Counted from the stretch's first letter, positions 11,641-25,500 are shown. The stretch: 64,000 nt of DNA from Nymphaea colorata (GCF_008831285.2 NC_045139.1:3480704-3544703), one strand, 5' to 3'. Made by a program: numbers and translations. Notes: a model not told the origin generated them from the sequence alone.

Positions 11641-12215
11641 GTTTCACCACATATTTCACATAAATTCAAGGAACAGGTGCTGGATGGTAAAATGAATAAA
11701 ATGCCCTGAAGCTTAAAAAGAAAGAGGCTCATATAAAGACAAAACTTGAAAGAAACAAAGCACTTTTTTTTAATGACAAAGTTGCCCCTCATGCGGTCAC
11801 ATTATGTATAAGCCACCAAAGGTAATTTCCAATTATTAGTTTCCCTAACTCCCAGTGATTATACAAGAAACAGGAGAAGAGAATAAAACCTTCAGAAAAA
11901 GTTGAAAAGGGCAACCAAAATCTTGGTCAAGAAGAAACTGCTTCATTGTACGGAAAGATGTGTGGGAAAAGTTTCCCAGGATAAGGATTTGGTAACATTT
12001 TGTCAGAAAAATTACCAAACTTCATGTTTTTGTTGTGACTTTTCTTGGTATCACCAAACAAAATAATGGTGAAGCCTTTGTGTCCCACATTCTTTTGTAA
12101 TGATAAACTCGTGAAATTTCCTCCATGATTGAAACATGTCATGGTCAGGTCGACTTGGTAGCCTGCTGCAATTCTTGTTATATCATTTCACAGAATCTCA
12201 TAAAATATAAATTAA

Positions 12216-12218
<3 letters not shown>

Positions 12219-12298
<80 letters not shown>
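12219..12298. repeat. (AT)n microsatellite
   Basis: About 40 uninterrupted AT units. Confidence 0.97.
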
Positions 12299-12301
<3 letters not shown>

Positions 12302-12479
12302 AATTGGATATATAGAAGCATGCCCTTCATTTCAAGGCTATTGGAAACTGAAGAAATATTAAAAGTATAAAAAAAATAAAATTACTAAGGATGATCAACA
12401 TTGTATTTGGAAAGCCTGGCCGGAGCTGAGAGACTTTGTTGCTTAGCCGACAGGGAAAATTGGATGCTAGCTAAGTACC

Positions 12480-12622
12480 CATTTTTGGGGCCAACTCATA
12501 GTCTATTTACTATGGATTTTAAATCCACAATGCTTAGATCTACTGCATATTTAAAATGGGTTCAAGAAAATTTAGATGTCAGAACAGGATCTCATATCCA
12601 AGGCTATCAAACACACCCATGA
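12480..12622. repeat. MITE-like element, family A, copy 2
   Basis: The right end GGCTATCAAACACACCC is the reverse complement of the left end of the 207-360 copy (GTGTTTGATAGCC). The interior GATCTCATATCCAAGGC matches the family. The left limit near 12480 is approximate. Confidence 0.5.
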
Positions 12623-13208
12623 GTTTTCTTAGTTTGCATAAGTAAGCTAAAGCATATATAAGTTGCAATGCCTCTGCTTGGTAGAAAATAACTCAAAGTG
12701 GGTAAGAAATAAGATTAGTTTATATAGTAGTTGGCAAACTCACCAATCCAACTCCCAAGTTGTCAGAGTCGGCTCGGATCTCCATTTACTGGGTCACGAA
12801 TCAGGGCCTTCCGAGCGAGCTAGGATCATCACCTGTAGGGGCCTTGGCCGCCCCAGAAAAAAAAATTACAAATTTTGAAACAATAATTCGGCCTCCCTCA
12901 TGATAAATTTCTAGCTCCATCCCCGACTAACTGCATATTTTTTTTTATTGTGCATTGTTGGATACTTAAGTTTATTAATTTTTCAATTGTAAAATGTAAC
13001 AAATTTTACTAAATATATGCAAACACGTATGTTACATCTTATTCAGGTCTAGTTGATTTACTTATCTTCTTCATCTACTTGTAGAAAAAAATGCACTACA
13101 AAAACTTATGATCTCGATCAAGCAAAGTGTTGTTGAGCCAACTCTCTTACCGGGTGACCCAGTCGTTAACCGATCCGAGTCCGAGTCATGGGTTTACCAA
13201 CTATGATT

Positions 13209-13345
13209 TATATTAATGTGAAATTTTGATTTTCCTTGTTGGTTTGATTTAAACAAGAAGTTTGTGTAAAATCACAAGTTATATTAATGTGAAAAAATTA
13301 TTTTCCTTGTTGATTTGATTTAAACGGCGCAGTTTATATAAACTC
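13209..13345. repeat. Degenerate tandem repeat, about 70 bp unit
   Basis: TATATTAATGTGAAA, TTTTCCTTGTTG and TTTGATTTAAAC occur twice in the same order, at about 13209 and 13280. Confidence 0.8.
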
Positions 13346-13875
13346 ATAATGAATTAACGCGTCTTACTGCTCGCCCTTCACGTCTCTCTCGTAAACCGTC
13401 TGATTATTATTCTCGTAATTGGATTTTCCACCACCATTACGCCAATGAAGCTTACAGTTTAGACAATTAGGATCATCTAACATCTAATTTGCTGCAATCT
13501 ACCTCTTTTATTCCAATATATATGAAAAAAATATTTTCTTTTTGCTATTACAAATTACTTTTGGCATACGTACACAGATCAATCACCAGTAACGATGCAT
13601 TACATCTCCATTCAAGTATCTACGACTGAGATTCCACACCAACTTTAACATTTTTTAACAAATAAAGCTTAAGACCGTGATCTACATGTAACTGATAATC
13701 TACATTTCACTTTATCGTTTTATTTCCTTGTGAATAAATGTAGTTTTGATAGATAACCTTCACGATCCAAACTACCATAAAAATTTGTATTAAATTTTAC
13801 TGCTTACTACTTATTGGCTATAGATGCACACATAAGAATGGGGAATACCTACATATACTACATCATTAACTATAG

Positions 13876-14045
13876 AGGCAGGAGCGAAGCCAGGATTTTT
13901 TTGAGGAGCGGGCCAAACGGTCCACGGGTCGGGCCAAGAGGAGCAACCGGTCAGACCAAACTAAAAAAATTTGATTTTTTTAATATAATTTTTTTTTCTT
14001 GCGCTCAGCCGAGCCATGGCCCCCTTGTGTAGAGGTAAGGGAGGG
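13876..14045. repeat. MITE-like element, family B, copy 2
   Basis: GGCAGGAGCGAAGCCAGGAT, then GAGGAGCGGGCCAAAC, an AT-rich centre and CAGCCGAGCCATGGCC resemble the 10969-11159 element in order and content. The right terminus is eroded. Confidence 0.5.
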
Positions 14046-14759
14046 AGACACCCCCAAGAGGCGAAGCCCCTCTCCCTTTTCCCCTGCATACCTGGGTTCA
14101 AAGTAAATAGTGCTAAAGAAACTCAATATCTCTTCTCCTCAGCCGATGCAAGACTAGCGAAAATTTTGATACTTGTATTATTGTGCAAGTGGATATGTTA
14201 GTTTTTAGCAATCATTTTTTGGAATCCTAGAGAGGGGTTGGTGCACTGCAAGAGTTGGCAGGTGGCCAGTCTCTATTTCGAGTTCTCAGAATGTCAACTA
14301 TTTGTGCTGTAAAAGTAATGCATGCACCGACATATAAGTTGAAGCATTGGATAAGACTCCAAAAACAAACGTAGTAGTCTTTGAAGGTGAGGTGAAGAGT
14401 GAGAGATTTGGCTCTTTTGTTGGGTGGTAGGATGAATACTCCTCCTGCTCAACCAATAATTACTTGTTAAAAATGATATATAAACGATTTTAAGGTGCAT
14501 GTGAAAGCATACAAAATTTGAAGGAGAGAACATAACGTTGATTAAAACTTATTTAAATTTGGACCAAAGTTCCAAAACCATTTGTTTCATAATGAACAAG
14601 TTACTCGAAATTTTTATTTTTTTTATTATTTGCATTTTTTGAATTCCTCTTTTTCAGGATAAAAAAAATCCATCTTGGTTAATACTTGAAAAAAATGGCA
14701 AAAAAAACTAGGAATAATATTGGTGACGATAGTTTAATCTATGAAGTAGCTCTCTGCAC

Positions 14760-15031
14760 AAAAATTTTGGGAATATCCGATTAAGGAATTAGATCCGATC
14801 ATATTTAAGATTTAACTTTGAGCAAATATCCTATATCCAATGCCCTTAGATTTTGAAAATTGGCAGATTCTAGTCAAAATTAGGATTTAAATTTTAATAT
14901 TAAATTTAAATTCAGATATGACTCTTCTTTGCTGATATGAGAATCTAAATATGTAAATCTTCTAAAAAGTAGATTTTTTATTAAAAGTATATTTGATTTG
15001 AATCTAATCCATTGACATCTCTAGTTTAAAG
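14760..15031. repeat. ATCCGA-rich dispersed repeat, copy 1 (degenerate)
   Basis: It contains AATATCCGATTAAG, AGCAAATATCCTATATCC and a right part ATTTGATTTGAATCTAATCC followed by TTGACATC. The copy at 43700-44140 has the same landmarks in the same order, and that at 33380-33715 has related landmarks in the other orientation. It is AT-rich with no coding capacity. Confidence 0.5.
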
Positions 15032-16309
15032 TATAATAAAAAGTAAGATAAAAAATGAAATTTACCTTTATTTTTCTTTTAAATTATAATAAGCAATTTC
15101 CTCTGGAATGAAACTCGTTCTAATATCATTGTTTTGTTTTATGTTTTGATGCATTGTAGTGGTATCATTAACGCACATATTGACCATGTTTGCTGGTCAA
15201 ATATTTAATAAGAGCCACGCTCACATAATATGAAGAAAATACTTATTGCCAGAATATTGGATAACACCCTTGCTAACTTTTTTGAAATATTTCACTTGAA
15301 TTTTTTAAGTTCAAGTCATAGTTTCTTGGTTGATGGGGTGAAATTTGGTGTTCATAGATGACTTTGAAGGTGAAAGAGAAACTTGTTAGTTTAACTTTTT
15401 GTGCACAAATTATTGTGAGACGTTAAATGATAAATTACATTTGTTATATTGGTTTCTATTTTTATGTCAGTAAGAAATTTCAGTTGACATTGCAACATTT
15501 AGTTTAAACTCTGATTGGATGCCAAAAAAAACTTGTGAAAAAGAAAATAAAAAGTAAAAAAAAAAAAACATTTTTGGGCTCCGGAAACAATCCGGATGCA
15601 CAATTTTAAAAATATATATATAAAATATAAAAAAAAAGCCACTCAAAGCTAATATCTGGAACCTAACAAATAAAACGAAGTGGAATTTTTGCAAGCATTA
15701 AATAAGAAACGTTCTAAAATCTCTATTTTACAATGTTAGAGCTCAATATCACTTTAAATATCAATATAATGTTTGATATCATACTCTTGAGAGCCCAAGA
15801 AAATTATATGTGTACTGATGCTGTCATAAGCAAGGAACGTATAGAAAGAAGGCTCTGAAGTAAGGCTTGATGTTCGAGATTAATTCTCAGTTAAAAATTC
15901 AAAAACAATATTCTAATTTTAACAAAAGATTCAATTTTAAAGCCAAACTGATCAGCTAAATACAATGCAGCAGCCAATTAGAAAACCTTTACGAATAAAC
16001 AATTTGCATTTCTTGCCCACAAAAGAATGGGCTTCAAATAATGTTCATAACGTGCATATTCTTATTGACCAAAAATATTATATAATTTTTTGTAAGTAAA
16101 ATATACACCTTTGACACGGCCTAACCATTTAAGATACCAATTAAGACCCAATTTGCATATTGTATTAAGCAAAACCTCTGATCAATTTTTTATATAACGA
16201 TTGGTAAATTCACTAAGCTTCAAGTTTTTGTATTGTGAAAAGGAATATTAATACACAAATTGAAGCGCGGTTAAAAGCACAACTAAACTTAGAGAGATGA
16301 GAAATCAAT

Positions 16310-16405
16310 TGGGAAACGAGTTTTCCCTGAAATTTGCCACAACTAAACAATTTTTCTCATGTGTTTTCCCTGAAATTTGTCCCAACGGAATAATTTTTCT
16401 CATCT
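16310..16405. repeat. Imperfect 50 bp tandem duplication
   Basis: TTTTCCCTGAAATTTG, CAAC and AATTTTTCTCAT occur twice, at about 16321 and 16366. Confidence 0.75.
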
Positions 16406-16864
16406 TTTTTTTTTTTTCCAAAGACAACTTGAATTTGCATAGACTCTTACCGGGTTAGGTCAGCAGCGCCGTGCACACCAAACACATACGCAGTCTTGAA
16501 ATTTTTTTTCTTTAAAAAAAAAAATTAAAATTCAAACATCTTCAATTTGGCAATCATAAATAGGTCCCAATCTTGGCGATATTCATATGAGCAATTAATA
16601 AAAATAAAATCAATTCAATTCAACAAAATGAGGGACGACCCCATTGACAAACATAGCGAAACTGCAGCTTTCTTCAAAACCAAAAACCATGATCCGTCTT
16701 CCCTGCGTCCCCTGAGTCTTCCGGATCAGCACCATACTGTCATTGCTGCAGCAGCCGCAGAAGAGGGAGGAGGAGAAGGTGGTGGTGGGTGGTCATGACC
16801 AGCGGTCATGGTGGGTGTGCGAGGATGTCGGTGAATAGGATGAGAGGAAGCAGCAGATGATGTT

Positions 16865-18652
16865 ATGCAGGCTTGCAAGCTCAATCTTCCGGGAACCCAC
16901 CCTTCTCTGGTGGTTTCTTCCATTCTATTCGAACCCAGCTCTCGCTCTCTTGCTCTCATGCACTCAGACTCCTCAATTCTCCTCTACCCACCTTCCCCTT
17001 TCCCCTCTCCCTCCCCTTTCCCCTCCTTCCGTAACCCTATTTCCATTCCGCCACGCTGTTCCTCCGCTTCGTTCCTCCGGCTCGAGGACCGATCGGGCGG
17101 CGCCAGGGGAGATGATGGTGGCAGAGTGCTCTTCCTCGCTGTGATGCCGGAGAAGGTGGGCGGTCTGAGGACGATTATCAGAGCGTGGGTCCTCCGGAAG
17201 GCGGACGGAGTCTTCGTACGCGCGGGCCTCAGATTGAAGCGCAAGGATGGGGAGGGACCGGTTGCAAAGAACGGGGATCCTGGGGTGGCTCTCGATCTTG
17301 CTCATGGGTTTTCCGTGAGGATCGCGGGATCAGTCAATGTCTTCGCGTTGCACTCGTTGTCCGACAAGAAGATCTGGGTGATGGGCGCGAGGGTAGGGGA
17401 TGTGGGGGCTAAGGATGGTGATGGAGAAGCGGCTTTCGTTGTAGATTTGGTGAAGTGTGCGGTTATTGACTGCGTTTTGCCGATTTATACAATGCGGGTT
17501 TTCATGGGGCATCTGATTTTGGGAGAGGACAATGGGGTTAGGGTTTTCCCGTTGAAAGGTCTTGTGAAAGGTAAGAGAAAAGAAGTGAAAAATGAATGTT
17601 GTACCAATTTGAGGTCTGATAGTTGTCAAGGGAATTGCGAAAAAATCGATGAGGCAGTTGTGGAGGTTGAAGGTGGTGATGATTCTATTCAGGTGGATCT
17701 CGGGAATAACATTAAAAAGGGCAGTTTTTCGAAGAGCGACCATGGAATTGGTATTGAAGTTCATGGGAATGGTGGCATACACGAAAACGGCTCCAATCGT
17801 AAGGGAGAACAGTGCAAACTCCATTCTGAGACAAACGATTTCTCCAACTTTGAAAATGGTGGTTTGTGCTTTGGAAAGTTTTCCCGAAATGGAATAATAA
17901 GGCAGATGGACACAAGCAGCGTCAAATTGTCTTTTGGCTCTTTGGTTTTGCATGAAAATGGCAGTCAACTGAAGTCAAATGAGCTTGTTCACCGTGGTCA
18001 TTCGAATTCAGTGGATGAAAATGAGATTGAAAAACCGTCTAGTAAACGTACGATAGCTGATACTAAGGATATGAGTGGACAGCTTCCGCGACGCACATCG
18101 CAGGCATTAGGAATGCCTTCAGTTGATGTAAGGGAGATGATACATGTGAAGTCTGAGGCAAATAATAACATGGGTAAGTTGGAATTGTTCCAAGTGGTTT
18201 ACGCTCTAAACGGCAAATCAGACGCCTCTTATTCTGATATTCAATTATTTGAACTATTGCATTTGCTGTAGTTGCATTATTGTTTTGTTTGCCTTTCTAA
18301 TTCTTTGCCTCTTATTTGATGGTCCTACTTGTTGGAATAAAGAATTTCTGTGGCTGAAGCCAGCGTCTTAATGTTTTGTTATTTTGGTTAGGTAAACCTG
18401 GCTTCTTCTTTTTTTTTCGTAAAAATTGATCATTCCGAACTCTTACGACAAACAAAAATAGCTTATGGAAATGTATTTGGTTACTTGCTCCTCTTGGGAC
18501 ATATATGTATGTTGGTTGATGATAAGAAAGTGACAATGGAGCAGGCACTTGAGACTAAATGCTGCATAGATGATAGAGGAACTGGATTTCAATCCTTAGC
18601 GAGCATGTATCGAAGCTAACAAAAAATAAGAGTATCAGGATGCCTACGTCAA

Positions 18653-18719
<67 letters not shown>

Positions 18720-21700
18720 GTCACTGACATTAAATCGTTAACAAAAGTTTTTTGACAGCGAATTTAGTTTAAATACTTTCTACATTGTCAAAGCATCGCG
18801 CTGGAATCGATTTAACTAAAAAACAATGGAAAGTGCATGCTTCGAGATGAGGAAAATCATGGGAAGCAAACAGATTATCACATGCTGGCATCCGACTGCT
18901 CACTATGAGTCTACAAGACTCTTTGACTTGATAAACTTCTTTCTCACATTGAAGACCTTGGATTATGATTCCTGTGGCATAATCACTGATTGCCTTATAC
19001 AGACCTGAATTTCAATGCCTAAGCTGAAAGAACGCCATTGTTGTCAACTGGTATTACAGCCTACAGTGTGGTTGTTGCCTTATGGAAACCAGGATTATCA
19101 ATGACTAAGCTGAAACAAACCACTAATATCAACTGGTGGTAGAACCTCTCCTATTCTCATGCAAATTCAGATGAGTATTTGATTAAAGTTGATCAATGAC
19201 TAACTGAAAATGACCAGCAATGTCAACTTCTGGTAGAGCCTATCATATGTTCTGGCAAATGCAGGCAAATATTTGATTAAAATTGAACTAATTTTTTCTG
19301 GTAGCTTTGCAACACGTGTTGAACTGGAACTCTAATATGGCCAGCCTTTTATAATCTGTCTTTCCCATTTCTGCAGTAAGTGCTCTTTTGCAAAACTCAT
19401 TCAGGTGATGGATCTAAAAGTGTTTGCTTCACAATTCTTTTTGTTTATAGTTGTAAGCCACTGGATATAAGGAAAAAATTTGGAATTTTGTGCTGCATTC
19501 TTGATAAGACAAGAGGGCAGATGGTTCACTATAGTGTATCTCTATGGTTTCGATGGGAGTTTCTTTTGGCATTGCCACTAGTTGGCTTCTCTTGTGAGAA
19601 AGCTTGGGGACTTCTGGAAGCTTTATCTGTTATTGTGATTGTTAGATGCAAGGGGTGTAGTCAGCTATTGGATTATTCAAGTAGGAAGGTGACTATAGGA
19701 GCATCAATATTCTGCTACCAGCTGCAACTTCAAAGTTCAAAACAGTATTATCTGAACCGAGCTTTGTTGATGCAAGTGTTCAGGTGGTCTTTCTGTGTTG
19801 ATGCAATAGTGTTATCCTAGGCACTCTTCATTGATGGATCTCTCTACTAGTTGACAAGGCTATATCCAAGTCAGGCAGCTCTGTTCAACAAAAAATAGTC
19901 TACGTATTTGATTTGATGCCTGCATATCAACCAACAATCTGATAAGTTAGTCACTGAGACGAATAACATGGCTTCATGTTTATAGATAGGATCCACACTT
20001 TGGTTGACATCATTTCAGTTGAACATTTCAGCCAACAAAAGAGCATGACCTTGCAGAAATCATGCTTGCTAGTTTTATCCTTATCTACCACCCTAACTGT
20101 TGGCATATCTAGGGAGCAAACTATAAATCATGAGCAATGACATGGATGTGAAATGCAAATAGGGGCTCTAAATGCAGAGTCTGCTACAGTAAAGATGTCG
20201 GCTTCTATGAAGTCATTGGTTGATGAGAAATTCAATAACCGGAAAAAACCATGTAAACATGGTATGCTATTTTGCTAAATGGTTCATTAAAAGGAACTTT
20301 TTCTACTATATGATGAGATTCTACTATATGTTTTATTTATGTAAATACAGTAATGTGACTTCTTGCTGAGATATTGTCGAGGAAGAATTTACAAGTGTCA
20401 TCAGATGCCTATCTGCCACCTTTCTTTAAACAGCATAACGTTTCGTGTTAAACCAGAAGTAATACTTTTGCTTAAAATTAAGACATCAAGGTTGATGGGA
20501 GCTTCATTTGAGACTGATGAAAGATGAACATGCAGATTGAGCGTATGCTGCTAAAGAAATTCTTGGATTGAAGTTTGAATTGCCTTTCACTAGCAGGAGG
20601 AGCATCTCCATGCTTGTTGTAGATGGAAGACATTTCTGTTAATAATGGTGTGAAATTGATTTAGTGTGGAAGATAGCAATGTCCATTATTGGCCGTTCTG
20701 CCTCCTAAACTTGGTAACACCTGAAATAAGGGATAGGTTAGATGTGAAGCTGGAAGATCTTTGTGCTAGTTAAGAATTGTGAAGTTTCTTTCAATGAGTA
20801 GGTTGTCGAGAAGAATCTCATGATTGAACAACATGTGCAGGGAGACCTCTTTTCTGGAGCTGGGCAATAGGCACCTGTGCGTGTTAATAGTCAATTTCCT
20901 AAATCAAGGGCTTGAGCAACCTGTTTACTTTGTGACGCATTATGAAGTAAAGCTTGGGATGCAGACCTGCTTTTGCAGTTATTTTGCATCATAATTTTAC
21001 AATCAAAATGTGAACATGACGGTTCATGCAGTTGAGCATCTAGTTGGAATGTCTGTCTGAATAACATTTATATATCTATTTTCAAACTTTTGTTTCATCT
21101 TTATTTCCTTATTTTGGATATCACATGTTTTCCTTTATATTTTTCAAAACATGAGGTTTGTAAAATGTTAAAGATGAAATAGTTATCTCACATGATCAAG
21201 TTGTGCTAGATAGATACTTCAGCAGATTCTGGAAAAAATGAAAAGGAACCATATGTGTGCTTCATGATTTTATCTCGAATTAGATCCTGTTGATCCATGA
21301 TCTTATACTTTGTATTATGGAGACTTTACCATTTAATCTAAAAATCTTCTTATTGATCATTTTTTGTCTGCAGTTCAATTTCGGACAATCAAGTTGAGAC
21401 AGGACTCATGTGGATTTGGCGCATTTTTTGCAGCCTTCAAAAATTCCAACTGTAAAGCAGTTGCAATCCATTCCTTGTCCCAGAGAATATTTTTAGTTTT
21501 GGATTCAGCTGGCATTATCCACTTGTTGTGTCTTTCCCGTACCACTCAAGGCTCATCATCTGGACGAGCATCCGTTGCTTTGAGAAACATGTGCACAACT
21601 CCTTTAAGTTGTCCTGTAAAAGTTCAGATGCTAGGAGTCATTCATGATGCACCAAGTAGATAGCTTTCTTTTACTTGTCTATTTATTTATTTCTCTTTTA

Positions 21701-22555
21701 TTACAAGTTCCACAGATCCATCTTGACATTATCATAACTTGCAGAGACATCAACAATTTGGGTAGCAGACGGATTTCATTCAGTGTATCTGATGAACTTA
21801 CCTGATATAAGTGTTCCTGCTGATAAGATTGAGAATGCACAATGGAGTGACAAATCATTGCATTTGTCAGGTTTGGACATTTCAGAACCTGGATCTTAAA
21901 TTCATGCAAGTGTAGACTTAGATGTCATGATTAAACAGAATCTACTGTTTCTGATCAGTAATAGACATACCTGGTTAAACTGTTCATATTATTGGCATAT
22001 TAAAAGCATTTTACTAGCTTGCATAGAACTTCAGTCACATGCATACATAGGAGCAGGTATTACAAATTTAGATTACTCTATGTACATTGTTTATTTACTT
22101 GAACTGGATCTATGAATTCGATATAAACAGCTTCATTCTTTCTTATTATTGGACAATGGTTTGAATGAAAACACTGGCAAGATTTATGTAAAGCCAGAAA
22201 TATGTTCAAGCAGTTCTGTTAGAATATGGATCAATCAGACAAATTGTTTTGTTATTTGAGGTTCTAATATATAATTTTCTGCTTTCTTATTTGTTATAAA
22301 TGTTTGTCTTTATGCCAGCATGTCAAGCAATCTTCTCAAGTGAAAAGATCCAGGAAATTGTCCCCTTTGCTGGAAATTCATTATTTGTTCTTGGACAAGG
22401 TTTGTACTGAACTTATGGTGGAGAGCAGTTACCTCTGAGGAAGAATTTTATTTTTTCGTTTTATGACATATTGGTTACCTATTATCTTATGTTATTTGGT
22501 TGGTTGTTTTAAATCTGCAGAGCATATTTTTGCTTATTCTGTTCCTTGGAGCTGA
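16865..22555 (+). CDS. Plant-specific beta-propeller-like protein, 610 aa
   Basis: Five exons join in phase: 16865-18173, 21374-21655, 21745-21870, 22319-22399 and 22521-22555. All introns are phase 1 with GT/AG sites. The ATG at 16865 is the first after an in-frame TGA at 16841. The N-terminus has MHSDSS followed by a Pro/Ser-rich run. Residues of about 85-240 hold segments such as GFSVRIAGSVNVFALHSLSD, KKIWVMGARVGD and MGHLILGEDNGVRVFPLKGL, which look like propeller blades. The middle of exon 1 is low in complexity and rich in Asn, Gly and Ser. Exons 2-5 continue the blades (AVAIHSLSQRIFLVLDSAG, TIWVADGFHSVYLMNL, EIVPFAGNSLFVLGQG) and end HIFAYSVPWS. Uncharacterised plant proteins with this order are known to me, but none with a proven role. 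Exon 1 is much more GC-rich at its 5' end than the flanks. Intron 1 is 3.2 kb and holds repeats. Function is unknown. Confidence 0.85.
18654..18715. repeat. (CT)n(AT)n compound microsatellite in intron 1
   Basis: About 11 CT units run directly into about 20 AT units, inside intron 1 of the propeller-like gene. Confidence 0.95.
19012..19250. repeat. Three-copy degenerate tandem repeat in an intron
   Basis: The landmarks TCAATG-CTAA-CTGAAA, then C-A-T-TCAACT, GGTA and AGCCT or AACCT, occur three times at about 19012, 19099 and 19192, a period near 90 bp. The copies differ by many substitutions, so the array is old. It lies in intron 1 of the propeller-like gene. Confidence 0.7.
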
Positions 22556-25500
22556 TGCACTTTAATTTGCCTGTGGTGGTAAGGTAAATTACGCTTCTGT
22601 AAGCTGGAAATGTTAATTCTGGTATCATTAATACGGCCTTGATTTCCTAGCTAATAGATGAAATTCTTTTACCACTACGCACAACTATTTGGTTCAAAAA
22701 TTTCTATTGGCAAGAAACAGTGTCATAATTAACATTTCTGTGATGAAAAATCTATAATTTCTCTTTCATTGTAAGGCACATTTCAGGAAATCTCTTGACA
22801 CCTTTTTCCTTTATGGAATCACTGACCTGTTGCTTAGGTATATAATCAAATATCTATTATGGTTGCTGTATTTGATGCATATTCTCAAAGTTGCCATAAA
22901 TGCTGTTTGAATGTTTTGTCTGCTACATGGTTCATTACTTGAGGAGTAGTAGTATTTGGTCGGTCCTGCAGTTAGCAGGAATGGCAAAAAAAGACAAATA
23001 AAATAAAAAGTCTTTTGTTATGCATTCGATTCATATGATTTTTTCTGCATTGGTTTGTCAAGGGATTGGTTCAGGGAACAAGTCCTGATCTGAACCTAAA
23101 GTCAATGGAAAAACTTACCTTGGTTGACATGATTTTTAAATATTTGACATGAAAGGTTGAATAGATCTTCTGGTAAAAATGATTACATGTCAATATCATG
23201 TAACTCATGTTAGAACTAGAAGTAATATTACTGTTGTTTGTTGTTCATCTGGGTTAAACGTTGTGTCTTTCAGTTATTGTGGTGAAATTTGTTACAATTG
23301 TTTAACGTGGTCACTTCTAAAATTGGTAAGGTGTTGATGTGTAGTCTGACTCAATCTAGCTTTGGGTGACAGTATACTATATCTTAAATGTGGACGAAGT
23401 ATTTATAATTCCACTCTTCTACTTGGTGATAATCATTAGGGCATTCTTGTTGCTTGTATTAAATTCCCAAGTCTTTTATCTAGTGCTTGTTCTTAAGAGA
23501 TCGAGTGATCAGTTCCCCAAGGGGATGAAGGATACTACTATAGAAGTTATGGATGCTGTAAAATGATTGATAGCTTAATACTTTTGCTGATTGATTTTTT
23601 TTTTTTTTGGAGCCATATTTTCATCATAGTGCAAAAACAACTCTGGTTCCCATGTTGATTTGCAGCAAAGTTTCAAGTGGAGCATTACATGAGACTATTT
23701 CAATTCCTAGCCAGTAGCCACTGTGTTGGCTTCAGTTCAAGATTAGGCGTGGCAGGGTGAGTGTTCCTTCTTTTGCTTTCCCTATGTTGCCATATATTGA
23801 CAGATTATTGTGTATTGAATTATTTCAGTTTGTTGCTGCAGCTGAGTTTAGTATTATTTGGTCAAGCATCGTATCTCTACAACTGCTATTTGAAGTCTGT
23901 ATGCTGCAAAATTGCAGCTTTAGACTTCAAGATTGTCATGGAACGTAGAAAAGGTAAATACTTAATTTTCTTTTTCTTTTTCTTTTTTATAAACAGACTT
24001 ATTATTAATCTATTGGTCAGATCCTAATTATCCTATATTCATGTGACTACTGGTAATTGATGTTGCTAGATATTTGCGTACACAGTCTATAGCAACCTTG
24101 GGTCTTGGCATAGCAATTCTTGACATCCAGATTCTATGAAAGGGAAAATGCTTGTGGACTTCACCATCGGATGATGCATTATGAGAAAATTGCATTTGTG
24201 GATTGGCTCGTGCTCCACACGGAAGTAGGATTTGGACTAGGGAGACCAATTCCATTGGTTGGTGCATAGAGGCAATCTGAAAATCTAGTTCCTGTGAGGG
24301 AGATCCGTATACTTTGTAGGCCTCTTCATACCTCCACAGATCTGATTTGTTTAGACAGAAGGAGTGCAAAGAGAATGAATAAAGACTGACCAAGTATTCC
24401 ACATTTGCAAACAGTAACTGTTGTGTATTTGTGCATTTTCATATCTCATTATCATAAAAATTTGTCTGTAACGCAGTAATATTTTTTTGTATCAATATAC
24501 CCTTTAGTGTTTCAGTTATTAACCTTGTGATTTGACGAAGTTGTGAAAGCCCATAAAAGCATCTTTAATTGAATAATGAATTGGTAGATCTCGTTAGCAG
24601 CTTGATTTACCTTATTATTTCAATGATTTGCTGATATTTGTTGTTAAAGCAGGATGGTGAGTGTCAAGAATTGCAACTTCTGTAGTTTCCAATTATTTTT
24701 CTGGTCATGCTTCTGAGAACAGTTCAATGATCCAAGTTAGTCTAGGTGCTCTTTTTCTATTTTAACTACATCTCTGCTCATAATGCCTCCTTATGTGCTG
24801 TGTTGCTAGATGATCTGCTATCTGGATATTTAGAGCTTGTGCTTGAACCACACCTAAGGACAACACAGCACAACCTTTTCGACTGGGTCTTCAAGCTTGA
24901 AGGCCCGATGCAGTGTATGGGATGACGGAACCCCTTCATTGGTTAGACATGCCAGGACCATTAAGTGCAATGCCCTAACATCTGGAAGCAGCAAACTGTA
25001 AGGAGTGGAGATACTGATCAACTGCCCGTCATTAAGAAGGTCAAATTTGGATGTCTTCATATCCAGCAGCTGTGGAGATCCACATGGTTGTGGATGGATA
25101 ATCCGAAATGAATGTGGATTGCACAGGATCCTTCAGAACAACTTTGTTTCGAAATTGAATAATACTGCTGTTTGGAATTTGAATATCTTACAAACAGGTC
25201 TCCTGTTTTTAGAGGGATATATATTAGGCTAGGATGTATGGAAGAAGAATTTGTGTCAACCAGTAGTCTTGCCTTCATCTTGTAAGTAGACACGGTCTTT
25301 TAAGTAAGCAGAATTTCTTTGTTGGCTCTACTAAACTAGTTTTATGCTTATTATGTTGTCATGCAACTGATTTGTTTTACGACTTATTTTTGTCCACATG
25401 GTTGTCTTTTACTAGAACCTTTTTGCTAAGCAAGTTTTAAAGATGGCAAAGCTCTCTTTATGATGAGTGTGGGTCTTGACCACAAGGTATTGTGGAAATA

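Larger units (their letters stand above)
3893..16864. other. 13 kb gene-poor, repeat-rich intergenic region
   Basis: Apart from GA-rich probable 5' leader sequence just upstream of 3892, I see no convincing exon. The longest open frames are 4018-4395 (+), 5286-5726 (+) and 9788-10237 (+). They lack recognisable domains and are treated as chance. The region carries several short local tandem duplications, microsatellites, a tRNA-like SINE head (8922-9010), a foldback MITE (9600-9776), a cluster of small inverted-repeat elements (10885-11640), further MITE-like copies (12480-12620, 13876-14045) and a degenerate ATCCGA-rich repeat (14760-15031). Confidence 0.6.

Noticed and set aside
17330..17968. 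212-codon minus-strand open frame
   Set aside because: It is the antisense shadow of exon 1 of the propeller-like gene, which has the clear motifs and splice sites.
19380..19820. 146-codon open frame in the propeller gene intron
   Set aside because: Exons 1 and 2 already join in phase without it; composition and lack of motifs suggest chance.
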